DNA from: Shewanella profunda
GTDB lineage: Bacteria > Pseudomonadota > Gammaproteobacteria > Enterobacterales > Shewanellaceae
Assembly: GCF_023283765.1 (NCBI RefSeq)
Contig: NZ_JAKILG010000005.1
Span: forward strand, 62,001-126,000
Direction of reading: 5' to 3'
Length of the DNA stretch: 64,000 nt
The notes beneath the pieces were generated by a model, which saw only the letters and a program-made list of their open reading frames with translations, did not search any database and was not told the DNA's origin. Both the position numbers and the translations under genes were made by a program. This document shows positions 27,749-39,495 of the stretch, one piece after another. How positions within the stretch are numbered: the first letter of the stretch is position 1; each line of letters opens with the position of its first letter.

Positions 27749-28366
27749 TCAAAGCATCGATTTTAGGGCGGCTTTGATCAGCGTTTCTGAATCCATACCC
27801 TCTTTATAGGCAGCGGAAACCGATTTACTCGCCTGTGGTGGTTTGTAACCCAAAGAGATCAAAGCAGAAATGGCATCCTCCTCGGCGCTATTAACCGTAG
27901 GAGCGGGTGAATAATTAGATTGCAGTACAAATTCGCGTTCTGAGCCTGCCGAGGCTTCCATCAGACTCTTCAACTTATCGCGCATTTCGACCAATAAACG
28001 CTCGGCGGTTTTCTTACCGACGCCGGGTAATTTCACTAAGGTCACAATATCATCACGCTCTACGCAACCCACAAATTCTCCAGCTGTCATGCCAGATAAA
28101 ATGGTTAGCGCTAATTTAGGACCAACGCCATTGGTCCTGATCAGTAAGCGAAATAACGCCCTTTCCTGCTTAGTGATAAAACCATAGAGTAACTGCGCAT
28201 CTTCACGTACCACAAAGTGGGTGTAGACCATAGTTTCATGATTGATCTCAGGCAACTCATAAAAACTGGTGAGTGGCATTTGTAACTCATAACCTACACC
28301 ATTGACATCAATCAGTATTTCGGGTGCTTGTTTTTCAACGAGCACACCACGTAAACGACCTATCAT
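27749..28366 (-). CDS. ruvA: Holliday junction DNA-binding protein
   Basis: A 205-residue protein with the OB-fold N-terminus [28 protein letters not shown], two helix-hairpin-helix motifs ([15 protein letters not shown] and [16 protein letters not shown]) and the C-terminal RuvB-binding domain ([18 protein letters not shown]). The start at 28366 is the standard N-terminus and overlaps the ruvC stop by 4 nt; the longer frame from 28441 lies inside ruvC. Confidence 0.96.
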   Translation of the reverse strand: MIGRLRGVLVEKQAPEILIDVNGVGYELQMPLTSFYELPEINHETMVYTHFVVREDAQLLYGFITKQERALFRLLIRTNGVGPKLALTILSGMTAGEFVGCVERDDIVTLVKLPGVGKKTAERLLVEMRDKLKSLMEASAGSEREFVLQSNYSPAPTVNSAEEDAISALISLGYKPPQASKSVSAAYKEGMDSETLIKAALKSML

Positions 28367-28884
28367 CTGTACCGTCCGTATGTTCTTGCCGTTGCCCGGC
28401 CGCTCAATGCAATTAAACTCTGGCTGGTGTGATAATGACACACAGCAACACCGAGTGCATCTGCGGCATCTGCCTGAGGTGCAGCAGGCAATTTCAGCAG
28501 TTGCTGGATCATATGCTGTATTTGTTCCTTTTTTGCTCGCCCAGTGCCCACTACTGCACTTTTAATCTGTGTTGCACTGTACTCGGCTACAGGTAAATTT
28601 GCCACTGTCGCCGCTACAATTGCCGCCCCTCTTGCTTGCCCAAGTTTTAGGGCTGAGTCAGCATTCTTGGCCATAAATACCCTTTCAATTGCAAATTCAT
28701 CTGGTTGATACTGACGAATAATCTCAGTGATCCCATCAAAAATTTGCTTAAGCCTGCCAGGAAGCTCTTCAGACGAAGTACGAATGCAGCCACTGCCGAG
28801 GTAAATTTGGTGTCGCCCCTGACACTGGATAACGCCGTAGCCTGTGATCCGTGAACCTGGGTCAACACCGAGAATAATTGCCAT
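28363..28884 (-). CDS. ruvC: Holliday junction resolvase
   Basis: A 173-residue endonuclease that cuts Holliday junctions. Catalytic acidic residues are visible: Asp7 in [14 protein letters not shown], Glu in [24 protein letters not shown] and the Asp pair in [13 protein letters not shown]. It is translated with ruvA through a 4-nt overlap, 63 nt downstream of yebC. Confidence 0.96.
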   Translation of the reverse strand: MAIILGVDPGSRITGYGVIQCQGRHQIYLGSGCIRTSSEELPGRLKQIFDGITEIIRQYQPDEFAIERVFMAKNADSALKLGQARGAAIVAATVANLPVAEYSATQIKSAVVGTGRAKKEQIQHMIQQLLKLPAAPQADAADALGVAVCHYHTSQSLIALSGRATARTYGRYR

Positions 28885-28947
28885 TGTGTACCTTATGTGA
28901 TCCAGAGAACATGCAAAATTGCACAGTTAACGATGCAACTGGAGAAA

Positions 28948-29694
28948 TTAACTTAAGCTTTCCATCACTTCATCGGAAATCTCAGCGTTGTGATACACCT
29001 CTTGCACATCATCATGCTCTTCTAGGGTATCGATAAGACGCATAAATTTTTCGGCTGTCTCTAGATCAAGCTCAGCTTTGGTAGAAGCTATCATTGCAAT
29101 TTCGGCATTATCAGCCACAAAACCTGCGGCATCGAGAGCATCTTTTACCGCGTAGAAATCAGTGGGATCGGTGAACACATCAATTGCTGCGTCATCATAA
29201 CTCACGACATCCTCGGCGCCCGCTTCAAGCGCCGCTTCCATCAATGCATCTTCATCGATCCCAGGCGCGTAGGATAACACCCCACGCTTAGTGAACAGAT
29301 AAGAAACCGAACCATCAGTGCCTAAGTTACCACCTGATTTACTAAAGGCATTACGTACACCGCTAACCGTACGATTACGATTATCGGTCATAGTTTCAAC
29401 CATCACTGCCGTGCCACCCGGACCATAACCTTCATAGAGAATGGTTTCGAGTTGCTGGCCTTCTAATTCACCGGCGCCGCGTTTAATCGCACGCTCAACC
29501 GTATCGCGGGTCATATTGCCACCGAGGGCTTTATCAATGGCGACACGTAATCGTGGATTGGAGTCGGGATCAGAGCCTCCCTCACGGGCTGCAACGGTTA
29601 ATTCGCGAATGAATTTAGTAAAGAGTTTACCGCGTTTAGCATCCTGTGCCGCTTTGCGGTGCTTAATGTTGGCCCATTTACTGTGACCTGCCAT
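28948..29694 (-). CDS. yebC: YebC/PmpR family protein
   Basis: A 248-residue protein of the TACO1/YebC family: [22 protein letters not shown] at the N-terminus, [21 protein letters not shown] in the middle, and an acidic C-terminal domain. Family members act as transcription regulators or, as shown for TACO1 and YebC2, help ribosomes at proline stretches. It is first in the yebC-ruvCAB arrangement conserved in gammaproteobacteria. Confidence 0.95.
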   Translation of the reverse strand: MAGHSKWANIKHRKAAQDAKRGKLFTKFIRELTVAAREGGSDPDSNPRLRVAIDKALGGNMTRDTVERAIKRGAGELEGQQLETILYEGYGPGGTAVMVETMTDNRNRTVSGVRNAFSKSGGNLGTDGSVSYLFTKRGVLSYAPGIDEDALMEAALEAGAEDVVSYDDAAIDVFTDPTDFYAVKDALDAAGFVADNAEIAMIASTKAELDLETAEKFMRLIDTLEEHDDVQEVYHNAEISDEVMESLS

Positions 29695-29854
29695 GTGAAG
29701 TCTCCTCTAGTTAGGTATCATCTAGGTGTCGTCGCATAGCTTATCAATAGCCGAATGTGTAATAAGTCAGATTTAACGGCTTTTAGCAAAAGAATGAAAC
29801 TCACTACACAGATATTGACACGGGCATTGATAAGAAATGAGATGACGAGTTGAT

Positions 29855-29884
29855 AAAAACAGACCGAGGCTTGCGCCTCGGTTT
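29855..29884 (-). terminator. Terminator after aspS
   Basis: ACCGAGGC (29863-29870) and GCCTCGGT (29875-29882) with a 4-nt loop and a plus-strand A-tract that serves as U-tract for aspS. Confidence 0.85.
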
Positions 29885-29903
29885 TCGATATTACTTAGGA
29901 AAA

Positions 29904-31682
29904 TTACTCTTCCGTTTTAGTGGCTTTCTCAACCACAGCAATGCCAAGCTCGGCTAGCTGCTGCGGATTGGCAAATCCTGGTGCATTGGTCAGCGGACAA
30001 GCGGCAGTGGTTGTTTTAGGGAACGCCATCACATCACGGATGGAGCTTGCGCCCGTCATCAACATGATGATGCGATCTAAACCAAACGCCAAACCTGCAT
30101 GTGGTGGTGTGCCGTAACGCAGCGCTTCTAACAGGAAGCCGAACTTCTCTTTAGCTTCATCGTCAGTAATGCCGAGTATACGGAATACCGCAGACTGCAT
30201 TTCTTGGTTGTGAATACGCACTGAACCACCGCCTAATTCGCAGCCGTTTAAGACCATATCGTAGGCATCGGAAACGCGATTAGCTGGATTGGCTTCAAGT
30301 TCTGCCGCCGTTACGCCGCGCGGCGCGGTAAACGGATGGTGAACCGCGTGGAAGTTGCCGTTGATTTTCTCAAACATTGGGAAGTCAACTACCCACAGTG
30401 GACGCCATTCGCCTTGCAATAAGCTGAAATCTTCGCCGGCTTTAAGACGCAGTGCGCCCATAGATTCAGCAACCACTGTCGCTTGGTCGGCACCAAATAG
30501 AATGATGTCGCCGGTTTGCGCTGCCGTGCGGCTCACGATTTCATTGACTATGCTTTCGTTTAAGAACTTCAGCACAGGTGATTGAATGCCCTCTAAGCCA
30601 AGGCTTAGGTCATTAATCTTCATCCACGCTAAGCCTTTAGCACCATAGATGCCAACAAACTTAGTATAATCATCGATTTGCTTACGAGACAGTGCTGCGC
30701 CGCCTGGAATACGCAGTGCAGCAACACGGCCTTCTTCATCGTTGGCAGGACCAGAGAATACCGCAAATTCGACTTCTTTGAGCAAATCAGCAATGTCCAC
30801 CAGCTCTAATGGGTTACGTAAATCTGGCTTATCTGAACCGAAACGACGCATGGCTTCGTTGTAGGTCATGCGCGGAAACTCGCCGAGATCGACATTCAGC
30901 ATTTCAAGGAACAAACCGCGCATCATTTCTTCGGTCTTCGCCATCACTTGCTCAGAGCTCATGAAAGACGTTTCGATATCGATTTGGGTGAATTCAGGTT
31001 GGCGGTCGGCACGTAAATCTTCATCACGGAAGCATTTTACGATTTGATAGTAACGATCAAAGCCTGACATCATCAGCAACTGTTTAAACAGCTGTGGCGA
31101 TTGTGGCAAAGCAAAGAACTGACCTTTATAAGTACGGCTTGGTACTAAATAATCGCGGGCACCCTCTGGGGTTGCCTTAGTCAGGATCGGGGTTTCTATG
31201 TCTAAGAAACCGTTTGAGTCGAGGAAACGACGTACAGAACTGGTCACTTTAGCGCGGAACATTAAACGCTGCGCCATCTCTGGGCGACGTAAATCTAAGT
31301 AACGATACTTAAGGCGTTGTTCTTCGCTGTTGTTCTGGTAGTTATCCATGCTTAATGGCAGAGGATCGGCAGCGTTGATAATGGTCAAGGCTTTACCTAA
31401 TACTTCAATTTCACCCGTCTTCATTTGACCATTAACTTGGCTATCTGGACGAGCGCGAACGACACCTTTTACCTGAACACAGAACTCGGCGCGCAGTGTG
31501 CTGGCCACAGCAAACACCTCTGGCAAGTCTGGATCATAAACCACTTGGACGAGACCTTCTCTGTCTCTTAAATCTAAAAAGACAACGCCACCCAAATCAC
31601 GGCTACGATTAACCCAACCTACCAAGGTAACTTCTTGTCCAACGTGAGACTTATTGACGTCTCCACAATAATGACTGCGCAT
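29904..31682 (-). CDS. aspS: Aspartyl-tRNA synthetase
   Basis: A 592-residue class II synthetase of bacterial type. It has the N-terminal OB-fold anticodon-binding domain ([29 protein letters not shown]), motif 2 ([18 protein letters not shown]), the bacterial GAD insertion, and motif 3 ([15 protein letters not shown]). It charges tRNA-Asp. Monocistronic with its own terminator. Confidence 0.97.
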   Translation of the reverse strand: MRSHYCGDVNKSHVGQEVTLVGWVNRSRDLGGVVFLDLRDREGLVQVVYDPDLPEVFAVASTLRAEFCVQVKGVVRARPDSQVNGQMKTGEIEVLGKALTIINAADPLPLSMDNYQNNSEEQRLKYRYLDLRRPEMAQRLMFRAKVTSSVRRFLDSNGFLDIETPILTKATPEGARDYLVPSRTYKGQFFALPQSPQLFKQLLMMSGFDRYYQIVKCFRDEDLRADRQPEFTQIDIETSFMSSEQVMAKTEEMMRGLFLEMLNVDLGEFPRMTYNEAMRRFGSDKPDLRNPLELVDIADLLKEVEFAVFSGPANDEEGRVAALRIPGGAALSRKQIDDYTKFVGIYGAKGLAWMKINDLSLGLEGIQSPVLKFLNESIVNEIVSRTAAQTGDIILFGADQATVVAESMGALRLKAGEDFSLLQGEWRPLWVVDFPMFEKINGNFHAVHHPFTAPRGVTAAELEANPANRVSDAYDMVLNGCELGGGSVRIHNQEMQSAVFRILGITDDEAKEKFGFLLEALRYGTPPHAGLAFGLDRIIMLMTGASSIRDVMAFPKTTTAACPLTNAPGFANPQQLAELGIAVVEKATKTEE

Positions 31683-31866
31683 CTAACTCTATCCTTTATC
31701 CGGAAACCGGTGCTTTGGAAATAATCAAAACGAGATAAAAGCGGCATTATAGTCAAATAATACCGATTACCAAAGTACTTCACTCTTAGGCGGTGAAGTA
31801 TCAAACAGTTTTACGCCCTTGACTAGAGGCGAACACATTATCTGTGCATAAGCGTTCAAAAAAACG

Positions 31867-34680
31867 TCAAGAGATACGGTAGCAGCGTCCCCCATAGCTC
31901 TTTGCCAAATACATTAACTGATCGGCCTTTTTCAATAATCCTATCGCTGTATCACCATCTCGGGGGTAAAGCACTACACCCATGCTCACGGCAACCATCA
32001 CATTTTCATCTTCTATCGCAAGTGGCGTGGAGAGGGACTGCAAAATGTTATCAGCAACTTGGGTAGCAGCATCGAGATCTTGCACACGATTTAATAGGAT
32101 CACGAACTCATCGCCACCAAATCGTGCAACTGTATCTGAATTACGCACCGTTTTGACCAAGATTTGCGCAAATTGTACGAGTAACGCATCTCCAATCGGG
32201 TGACCATACCGATCATTAATTTGCTTAAATTCATCTAAGTCAATAAATAACAGAGCAAAGTATGCTTGATCTCGCTGGTGTGATAATAGCGCCTGAGCTA
32301 AGCGGTCATCTAGCAAAGCACGATTAGGTAATTGGGTCAGTGCATCATGGCTTGCAACGTATTGCAGCCGTTTCTCCGCTGAAATACGCCGTGTGATCTC
32401 AAGATTTAAACGTCGATTAGCGGCTAACACAGCAACCATAACAATTGATAAAATAGCAGCACTGAATAGTAGATAGCGGATCCATTGCAGGTAATGACCA
32501 TTATCCGTTGAAACAGCAAATGAGACCCAGTGGGAATATATCTGCTGCTGACGTTGGCTATCGATGAGAGCTAACGCTTTATTGATAAGTGGCACTAGGG
32601 CCTCATATTTAGGATAAACCCCAATATGACTATGTTGATCGGCTAAATCACTCAGCAGTGACATTTTGAGAGAGGGAAATTCCCCGCCCTTAAGCTCAGA
32701 GGCAAGTGTTATCACTTTATCAATAAACACTTCCGCATGACCATTGGCCACCGCAGCAAGCCCTGCTTCGGTATCCGTCACTAGCACTAATTTAAGTGAT
32801 GGCTGTAATGCCATCAATTGCGCAACCAAATGGTAACCTTCAACCACGGCGACCCTTTGTCCGGCTAACTGAGCAATATTAAACACTGAAACCTGTTCTA
32901 GTTGAGAGACGAGCCCCCAAGGGGACGGCCAGTATGCGTCGCTAAATGTTAAGCGTTGCCGCCGCTCCGCAGTTTGGGCAACACTGCCTGCAAGGGCTAT
33001 TTCTCCTTTTTGCAGGGCTTGAATTAAACCATGCCAGTCATCGAAGGCAACGGGGGTGAGATTAAGGTGTAATTCCTCTTTGAGCAGCCGCGCAATATCG
33101 CTATTAATACCCGCAAACTCTCCCTGATCATCCATAAACTCCATTGGTGCCCAATGTTTGAGGTAACCCATTCGCACTTCGCCTAAACTCTCGATATAAG
33201 TTTGCTCTGCGGCAGTTAAATTAACGCGATTGCGCTCCGTTTGATTAAAGATATGATCCTGAGGATTTAGCATCCATTTGTGCTCAACATCTGCAAACTC
33301 TTTGGGGCTGATACTGTTAAAACCATTTTCAATCCGCTGCGTAAGCCCAGGATCATCACTGCGAGTGAGCACATAGATGTCGGTCGAAAACGCTAGATCG
33401 GGGTATTGATTAAAGTCAGACCACCCATTATTGAGCAATAGGTAATGGGATGCCCAGGCCCCTGCGGCAACAAACCCAACAATTTCACCTGCTCTTGCCC
33501 CTGCGACCATAGCATCCATAGTGTCATAATAGCGTAGAGACACGTCAGGCAAAGCCTGTCGAAGTGACACTAGATAAGGTGCTGTAGGTACAACACCGAT
33601 CCGTTTGCCCTTTAATTGGGACACATCTTGTAATTGCTGCTGATAGATAAACAGTCGGCTCTTTACCGTATAGAGGTGCCAAGCTCGGGTAAGTCCGGTT
33701 TTTAAGTCATCACTCTCTGGATAACCAATATGTGCATCCGCTAAACCACGGCGTACATCATCGACACTGGCATTCATATCTCCGGAAATAAAATCAATAT
33801 CGATGCCCGTTTTTTCTGACCACAATTGCCACATATCCACATACAAACCATGGGGTAAGCCATCAACACCGAGGTCAACAAAGGGTTCAACGCCCAGTTG
33901 CATGGAAATCACCAGCCCAGACTTTTGTCTATGGATCCCCAACCAACGCCGTTCAGTCTGTTGTATAAACTTAGGATCGAGTGCCATAAAACCGCGATTA
34001 ATCCTATCAAGCAACGCTTGATTGCCTTTAACTGTCGCGGGGACAAACTGCATTGTTTTAATTTTTATACGAGCTGTATTTGGAAAATTAGCCGAAATAT
34101 CTTGGGATGATGCGGGATCTTTCAAATAACCTTCTAGTCCGGCAAATACCACTATCTCTGCGGATGCCACCCCAGCCAGTAATTTTTCACGACTCTCATA
34201 GCGTTTGAAAACTAATTTAGACTCAATATGTTGTAACTGCGCTTCATGGGATGAACCCGCTACAACACCGATTTGATAAGGCACTAATTCGTTAATTGAT
34301 TTTTTATTACGTAACGACTTGTGTAAATAAAGATAAGTGTCAACGTCGGCAATGGGAGTAGCAAAATCAAATAACTGTTCTCTTTGAGCTGTGATCCCCA
34401 TACCAAGATGAGCTTGTGCCTTGCCTTCTTGCAACTGAGTGAGAGATTCGTTCCAGTGGCGAGCCACAAACACAACTTCTGTATGGGTTTGTTTAGCCCA
34501 CTCTTTCCACAGATCAACCAGCAATCCCGTGGGTTCTCCATCGTTATCCACATATTGATAGGGAAAGCTATCTTCCCCCATCACAACCACAAGTGGCTCA
34601 GTAGATGTATGACTGGCCTGTGATGTTATGCTCCAAAACCAGCAAAACAAGATCACCATTAAGTGGATCACTAACTTCAA
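31867..34680 (-). CDS. Diguanylate cyclase with three tandem solute-binding sensor domains
   Basis: A 937-residue membrane sensor. A signal peptide is followed by three SBP_bac_3 (amino-acid-binding type) periplasmic domains at about 27-250, 258-480 and 495-735, each starting with a PYQYVDNDGEPTGLLVDLW-like lobe. One TM helix (about 743-765) leads to a GGDEF domain (about 785-937) with HDALTQLPNR and intact active site ARFGGDEFVILL. An inhibitory RxxD site (RNSD) sits five residues before GGDEF. No EAL domain. It should make cyclic di-GMP in response to periplasmic small molecules; ligands unknown. Confidence 0.92.
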   Translation of the reverse strand: MKLVIHLMVILFCWFWSITSQASHTSTEPLVVVMGEDSFPYQYVDNDGEPTGLLVDLWKEWAKQTHTEVVFVARHWNESLTQLQEGKAQAHLGMGITAQREQLFDFATPIADVDTYLYLHKSLRNKKSINELVPYQIGVVAGSSHEAQLQHIESKLVFKRYESREKLLAGVASAEIVVFAGLEGYLKDPASSQDISANFPNTARIKIKTMQFVPATVKGNQALLDRINRGFMALDPKFIQQTERRWLGIHRQKSGLVISMQLGVEPFVDLGVDGLPHGLYVDMWQLWSEKTGIDIDFISGDMNASVDDVRRGLADAHIGYPESDDLKTGLTRAWHLYTVKSRLFIYQQQLQDVSQLKGKRIGVVPTAPYLVSLRQALPDVSLRYYDTMDAMVAGARAGEIVGFVAAGAWASHYLLLNNGWSDFNQYPDLAFSTDIYVLTRSDDPGLTQRIENGFNSISPKEFADVEHKWMLNPQDHIFNQTERNRVNLTAAEQTYIESLGEVRMGYLKHWAPMEFMDDQGEFAGINSDIARLLKEELHLNLTPVAFDDWHGLIQALQKGEIALAGSVAQTAERRQRLTFSDAYWPSPWGLVSQLEQVSVFNIAQLAGQRVAVVEGYHLVAQLMALQPSLKLVLVTDTEAGLAAVANGHAEVFIDKVITLASELKGGEFPSLKMSLLSDLADQHSHIGVYPKYEALVPLINKALALIDSQRQQQIYSHWVSFAVSTDNGHYLQWIRYLLFSAAILSIVMVAVLAANRRLNLEITRRISAEKRLQYVASHDALTQLPNRALLDDRLAQALLSHQRDQAYFALLFIDLDEFKQINDRYGHPIGDALLVQFAQILVKTVRNSDTVARFGGDEFVILLNRVQDLDAATQVADNILQSLSTPLAIEDENVMVAVSMGVVLYPRDGDTAIGLLKKADQLMYLAKSYGGRCYRIS

Positions 34681-34829
34681 GTTGGGTCCCTAGTACTTGA
34701 TGTACGTGTAACAATTTTGTTATTTGTTGCTTATTAGACAAAAATTTATCGCAAATTACTAGCCTAAGACTTGCTGCTAATCAATCTGATTCGTTAAAAT
34801 GCTGGGTTGAATTTCCGAGATAATCCCAG

Positions 34830-35561
34830 ATGAACACTTCTCAAGACACTATCTACGCTCAACCAAACGAACACATTAGCGATTTCCAGTTTGATCAGCG
34901 CGTCGCTGGCGTATTCAGTGATATGATCCGCCGCTCTGTGCCTGGATATACGCAAATTATCAATACCCTAGGTGATTTTGCGGATCGTTTCGTCAAACCC
35001 AATACACAAGTCTATGATTTGGGTTGTTCTTTAGGTGCTGCAACCTTAAGTATTCGCCGTCAAATCCAAGGCCGTCAATGCCGTATTATCGCCGTAGATA
35101 ACAGCGAATCTATGCTATCACGTTGCCAAGAAAATCTAAGCGCGTACGTGAGTAATACCGACGTAGATCTTATCTGCGGTGATATTCGCGATATTGAGAT
35201 TCAAAATGCTTCGATGGTGGTGCTTAACTTTACTTTGCAATTTTTACCGCCAGAAGATAGAGATGCCCTCATTGCCAAGATTTATCAAGGCCTCAATTCA
35301 GGTGGTATTTTAGTGTTATCTGAAAAAATTCGCTTCGAGGATGCACCAATCCAAGCCCTGCTCGAAGAGCAGCATTTAGATTTCAAACGAGCCAATGGCT
35401 ACAGCGAACTTGAGATCAGCCAGAAACGCAGTGCACTGGAAAATGTGATGAAGCCTGACACCTTGAACATGCATCAACAACGACTCACCAGCCAAGGCTT
35501 TAGTCACTTTAGTCTTTGGTTCCAATGTTTTAATTTTGCTTCTATGGTGGCCATCAAGTGA
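34830..35561 (+). CDS. cmoA: Carboxy-S-adenosylmethionine synthase
   Basis: A 243-residue SAM-dependent enzyme that converts SAM and prephenate to carboxy-SAM. It has motif [19 protein letters not shown] and the conserved N-terminus [23 protein letters not shown]. CmoB, encoded immediately downstream with a 4-nt overlap, uses the product to make cmo5U at tRNA wobble position 34. Confidence 0.96.
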   Translation: MNTSQDTIYAQPNEHISDFQFDQRVAGVFSDMIRRSVPGYTQIINTLGDFADRFVKPNTQVYDLGCSLGAATLSIRRQIQGRQCRIIAVDNSESMLSRCQENLSAYVSNTDVDLICGDIRDIEIQNASMVVLNFTLQFLPPEDRDALIAKIYQGLNSGGILVLSEKIRFEDAPIQALLEEQHLDFKRANGYSELEISQKRSALENVMKPDTLNMHQQRLTSQGFSHFSLWFQCFNFASMVAIK

Positions 35562-36556
35562 TTAGTTTTAGCTCGTTTTACCAACAAATCGCCGATTCAA
35601 ATTTACAACACTGGCTCGAGACCCTGCCAAGCATTTTAGGTAACTGGCAACGGGAGCATAAACACGGTAATTTGCCCAAGTGGGAAAAGGTGCTCAACAA
35701 GCTGCACTATCCGGCACCAGACCAAGTGGATTTTGTCGATAGCGTGACCGTTGGCAGCGGCGAGCAACTCAGTTCTGGCGAGAAAGAGAAGCTAGAGAAT
35801 CTACTGCGCCTGTTTATGCCTTGGCGCAAAGGGCCCTTCCACATTCACGGCATTCATATCGATACCGAATGGCGCAGCGATTGGAAATGGGATCGCGTTA
35901 AGCAGCATATTTCCCCATTGAAAAACCGTACAGTGCTCGATGTAGGTTGTGGCAGTGGTTACCATATGTGGCGCATGTTGGGCGCAGGGGCTAAACGCGT
36001 AGTGGGCATCGACCCTTCTCCGTTGTTTTTATGTCAGTTTGAAGCGGTAAAACGTTTAGCGGGCGCCCATCATCCCGTGCACCTTTTGCCATTGGGTATT
36101 GAAGAATTACCACCGCTGGATGCATTCGACACGGTTTTCTCTATGGGCGTCTTGTATCACAGACGTTCGCCTATCGATCATTTACTGCAATTGCGTGATC
36201 AGTTACGTACTGGCGGTGAACTCGTGCTAGAAACCTTGGTCATAGATGGCGACGAAAATGCCGTACTCGTGCCCCAAGATAGATATGGCAAAATGAATAA
36301 TGTATGGTTTATTCCGTCCGTTGCCGCACTCATGTTGTGGTTAAAAAAGTGCGACTTTACCGAGATACACTGTGTCGACACCGATGTCACTGCTTTGGCA
36401 GAGCAACGCCGTACCAACTGGATGCCAAATGAGTCACTGGTTGAATATCTCGATCCCACTGATCTCACTAAAACAATTGAGGGTTATCCAGCGCCTAAGC
36501 GTGCCACTATCATTGCGGTAAAAAACCAGCCTAACCAAGAAACTGTTAATGGTTAA
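35558..36556 (+). CDS. cmoB: tRNA U34 carboxymethyltransferase
   Basis: A 332-residue methyltransferase-fold enzyme transferring the carboxymethyl group from carboxy-SAM to 5-hydroxyuridine in tRNA. Conserved N-terminal block [16 protein letters not shown], substrate motif [10 protein letters not shown] and motif [16 protein letters not shown] are present. The start is GTG at 35558, overlapping the cmoA stop. Its 3' end overlaps the M3-like gene by 8 nt. Confidence 0.96.
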   Translation: MISFSSFYQQIADSNLQHWLETLPSILGNWQREHKHGNLPKWEKVLNKLHYPAPDQVDFVDSVTVGSGEQLSSGEKEKLENLLRLFMPWRKGPFHIHGIHIDTEWRSDWKWDRVKQHISPLKNRTVLDVGCGSGYHMWRMLGAGAKRVVGIDPSPLFLCQFEAVKRLAGAHHPVHLLPLGIEELPPLDAFDTVFSMGVLYHRRSPIDHLLQLRDQLRTGGELVLETLVIDGDENAVLVPQDRYGKMNNVWFIPSVAALMLWLKKCDFTEIHCVDTDVTALAEQRRTNWMPNESLVEYLDPTDLTKTIEGYPAPKRATIIAVKNQPNQETVNG

Positions 36557-38321
36557 ACTCACATTACTTACACTGGGATTATTGTCTAGCGGATTCATTT
36601 ATGCCGCGCCAAGCCCTGTACCATTACTCGTTGAGCAATGTCTACGCTTACCTAGGATTGATTTAGCCGTTGCATTTACCGAGGAAAAGCCGCCATTAAC
36701 AATTGCGCAGCAGGCATTGATCTTAGAGCAGCAAACTATTGGGCTTAATAATATCAATGATAGAGTGAATTATTACCGCGGTTTTAAGCTCTCCGCTGAC
36801 GAGCGCGAGGGGTTATTACAATGCCAATTACGCCTTGCCGACACATTGTCGGAACTCGTTAATCAAACTGAATTCCATCAGCTAACCAATGCATTAACAC
36901 AAGGCAATCGGGAGCAGATGCTGCTAAGCGGTAAGTTGCAATCACTAATAGACACTCAGTTATCAATAACCGAAAAAGCAAAACTACATACGGCTCAAGC
37001 GACGATAAGCCAAGGGTTAGCGAGTCAACAGTTTAGTCTCGATATCCATGACGCAAAATGCGAGCTGATAACTGAAAATCAAACAGACGCAATGCTTGCA
37101 CTACATGAGGAAGACGCTGTAGATACACAACAGCGTCATTTCTCAGGTACGGTAGCCAGCTATTTACTCAAACAAGAAAATCCTCAATGCCGTCAGCAAG
37201 TCTGGCAAGCCTATCAAGGTCGTGCAAGTCAGCGTAATCGTGATGCATTAAGCCAGATCGCGAAGCTACGCCAACAAACAGCAAGGGCCGCAGGCTTTCC
37301 CGATCACGCTAGTTTCAGTCTCAGCACACAATTATTGTCATCACCTGCACTTGTTAAGGCATTTCTCGATACTCAAACTCACGCAGTAGAGATAGCCCCT
37401 TGGGATCTTGGGCAAATATTGCCCCAAAAGGCATTTGCACAAGGTCCAGAATTACAAACAGCACACACATTGACCCAAAGCTTTGCCTATCTACAACAAT
37501 GGGGGCTCAATTTTGAGCCTATTGAAACGATAAACATCCAAGAACCCTCACACCAAATCTTTAGGGTTTACCACCAGCGCAGATTATTGGGTGAACTCTA
37601 TATTTCCTATAATGTTGCACGCCAAAGTCATCAGCAGCAAACTCTGCGTCAAAGCGTTATAGGGCAACAATTTGGTCAACAAGCCTTAGAACTCAAACCA
37701 CAACTCAGTACCCACAAAGATATTGAACAATTTACCCATGCTTTAGCTCAAGCGGTAACATCACTGGCAAAAGGCAGCCACTTTTACCTAAACAATACGC
37801 AAGATTCAAGTCAGGATAGTCATCATATTGCCAGCCTCTGGTTAACTGAAATGCTACGAAGCGAACTGTTTCCACACTATGAGCAAACCTATTTAAATGA
37901 ACGCGAAATTCTCATAAAAGCCTATACAAAGCAGCTCAAGGTATTTCGTGCTAAAGTTGCTCTGAGCTTTTATCAAGCTCAACCTCAGCAAAGCTATGGG
38001 GATCTTGCCACCGAGTTTACATACAGTTTTGGACAAGAGTGGTCACAAGTGAACGACTATCAATATAGTTTTAATGCAATTGCCAACGAAGGACCGCTTT
38101 ACTATCAATCCCTTTGGCAAGAAGCGTTAGCAAAGTTCATCTACCAAATAACAGCCAATCGATCCGATAAACTCAATTTATTTAATCTTCTTGTTGTAAA
38201 TGAAGACTCTCTGAGCTTAAGCGATCAATTAAGCGCATTTATCGATGGCCCTACCGACCCAACCCACCTTATTCAATATATTGCTGATATGGCGCGACAA
38301 GCACCCCACTTAGCACAATAA
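36549..38321 (+). CDS. Exported M3-peptidase-like protein without the HExxH site
   Basis: A 590-residue protein with a signal peptide (ends near IYAAPS). Several blocks resemble the M3 oligopeptidase fold: the [32 protein letters not shown] block, and a C-terminal [25 protein letters not shown] block. Where M3 enzymes have HExGH the protein reads [14 protein letters not shown], so the zinc ligands and catalytic Glu are missing. It is probably an inactive periplasmic homologue. It overlaps cmoB by 8 nt, so it is likely cotranslated with cmoAB although its compartment differs. The family call is from pattern likeness and is moderate. Confidence 0.65.
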   Translation: MVKLTLLTLGLLSSGFIYAAPSPVPLLVEQCLRLPRIDLAVAFTEEKPPLTIAQQALILEQQTIGLNNINDRVNYYRGFKLSADEREGLLQCQLRLADTLSELVNQTEFHQLTNALTQGNREQMLLSGKLQSLIDTQLSITEKAKLHTAQATISQGLASQQFSLDIHDAKCELITENQTDAMLALHEEDAVDTQQRHFSGTVASYLLKQENPQCRQQVWQAYQGRASQRNRDALSQIAKLRQQTARAAGFPDHASFSLSTQLLSSPALVKAFLDTQTHAVEIAPWDLGQILPQKAFAQGPELQTAHTLTQSFAYLQQWGLNFEPIETINIQEPSHQIFRVYHQRRLLGELYISYNVARQSHQQQTLRQSVIGQQFGQQALELKPQLSTHKDIEQFTHALAQAVTSLAKGSHFYLNNTQDSSQDSHHIASLWLTEMLRSELFPHYEQTYLNEREILIKAYTKQLKVFRAKVALSFYQAQPQQSYGDLATEFTYSFGQEWSQVNDYQYSFNAIANEGPLYYQSLWQEALAKFIYQITANRSDKLNLFNLLVVNEDSLSLSDQLSAFIDGPTDPTHLIQYIADMARQAPHLAQ

Positions 38322-38406
38322 CCTTCAATCTAACACCTCAATTTAATTGAAAAATAGATAAGAAATCGACACTATAGGCTAAATCTATCGCTTTTTTGGG
38401 ACTATT

Positions 38407-39318
38407 ATGACTCGAGCTAAATCCACACTTGAACAATGGCGTATTTTACAGGCGGTCGTCGATTTTGGTGGCTATGCCCAAGCAGCAGAAAAGCTGAGTA
38501 AGAGTCAATCTTCCCTCAATCATGCGGTTGCCAAATTACAGCATCAGTTGGGTATTGAACTACTCGAAGTCAAAGGGCGTAAAGCCTATCTCACACAGCA
38601 AGGTGAAGTACTGCTGCGTCGTTCTCGACATGTGACCCAAGCCGTTAACGAGTTAGAGCAACTGGCCAGTAATCTCGAACAAGGCTGGGAGCCCACACTC
38701 ACTATTGCCCGTGAAATCATTTATCCGATGGAAAGCTTAGTGTGTGCCCTCAATGCATTTCTACCCCACAGCCGTGGCACTCGCATTATCATGTTGGACT
38801 CAGTGATTACTGGCACCCAAGAACTTATCGCGCAAAATAAAGTCGATATTGCTATCTGTGCGGGTATTGCACCTAAGAGATATTTAGCAGAACCTCTGTG
38901 TGAAGAAGAATTGTATCTGGTATGCCACCCAACGCATCCTTTGGCGGATTTAGGTATAATTGAAGACGATAAACTACTAGCACAACACTTACAGCTAGTG
39001 ATTAAAGATACAGGCGTACAGTCCAATATTGATATCGGCTGGTTAAAAGCAGAGCAACGTTGGACTGTTTCTAATTTCCACGAAGCAAAAGTGATCTTAA
39101 ATCGTGGTATTGGGTTTTGCTGGATCCCATCGTTTTTAGTACTTGAGGAATTATCATCGGGTAATTTAGTCCGCTTACATCTCGAAGGTAGTCAAAAACG
39201 CCGAATTATGTTGAGTCTTGTGATCCCAAATCGTGATAATCAAGGCCCTGCGTCTAAACTGCTTGCTTCGCTCATTTTACAACATCATGGGATAGGGGTA
39301 ACGAACACCGGTCAATAG
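38407..39318 (+). CDS. LysR-type regulator, orphan
   Basis: A 303-residue LysR regulator: helix-turn-helix at about 8-65 (FGGYAQAAEKLSKSQSSLNHAVAKLQHQLGIELL) and effector domain from about 95. No divergent target gene sits next to it; the previous gene is co-oriented and the next convergent. The C-terminal half (VILNRGIGFCWIPSFLVLEEL) is typical. Target and inducer unknown. Confidence 0.88.
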   Translation: MTRAKSTLEQWRILQAVVDFGGYAQAAEKLSKSQSSLNHAVAKLQHQLGIELLEVKGRKAYLTQQGEVLLRRSRHVTQAVNELEQLASNLEQGWEPTLTIAREIIYPMESLVCALNAFLPHSRGTRIIMLDSVITGTQELIAQNKVDIAICAGIAPKRYLAEPLCEEELYLVCHPTHPLADLGIIEDDKLLAQHLQLVIKDTGVQSNIDIGWLKAEQRWTVSNFHEAKVILNRGIGFCWIPSFLVLEELSSGNLVRLHLEGSQKRRIMLSLVIPNRDNQGPASKLLASLILQHHGIGVTNTGQ

Positions 39319-39495
39319 TAAATGGGAAAATTAGCTGTGTAGTAATATTACACGAGAAGCATTGAGATGAAGATACCGTGAAAAATGCTATTTGAGTACA
39401 GACTCTGGTGTTTGGCTTACCTTGTCTTATGCAACTAGGGTATTACACATCTGCAGCCAATTCTGCCGCGAATATTGAACTCCACTACAAAGAAG

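Noticed and set aside
28367..28441. N-terminal extension of ruvA
   Set aside because: It lies inside ruvC; the standard RuvA N-terminus MIGRLRG begins at 28366.
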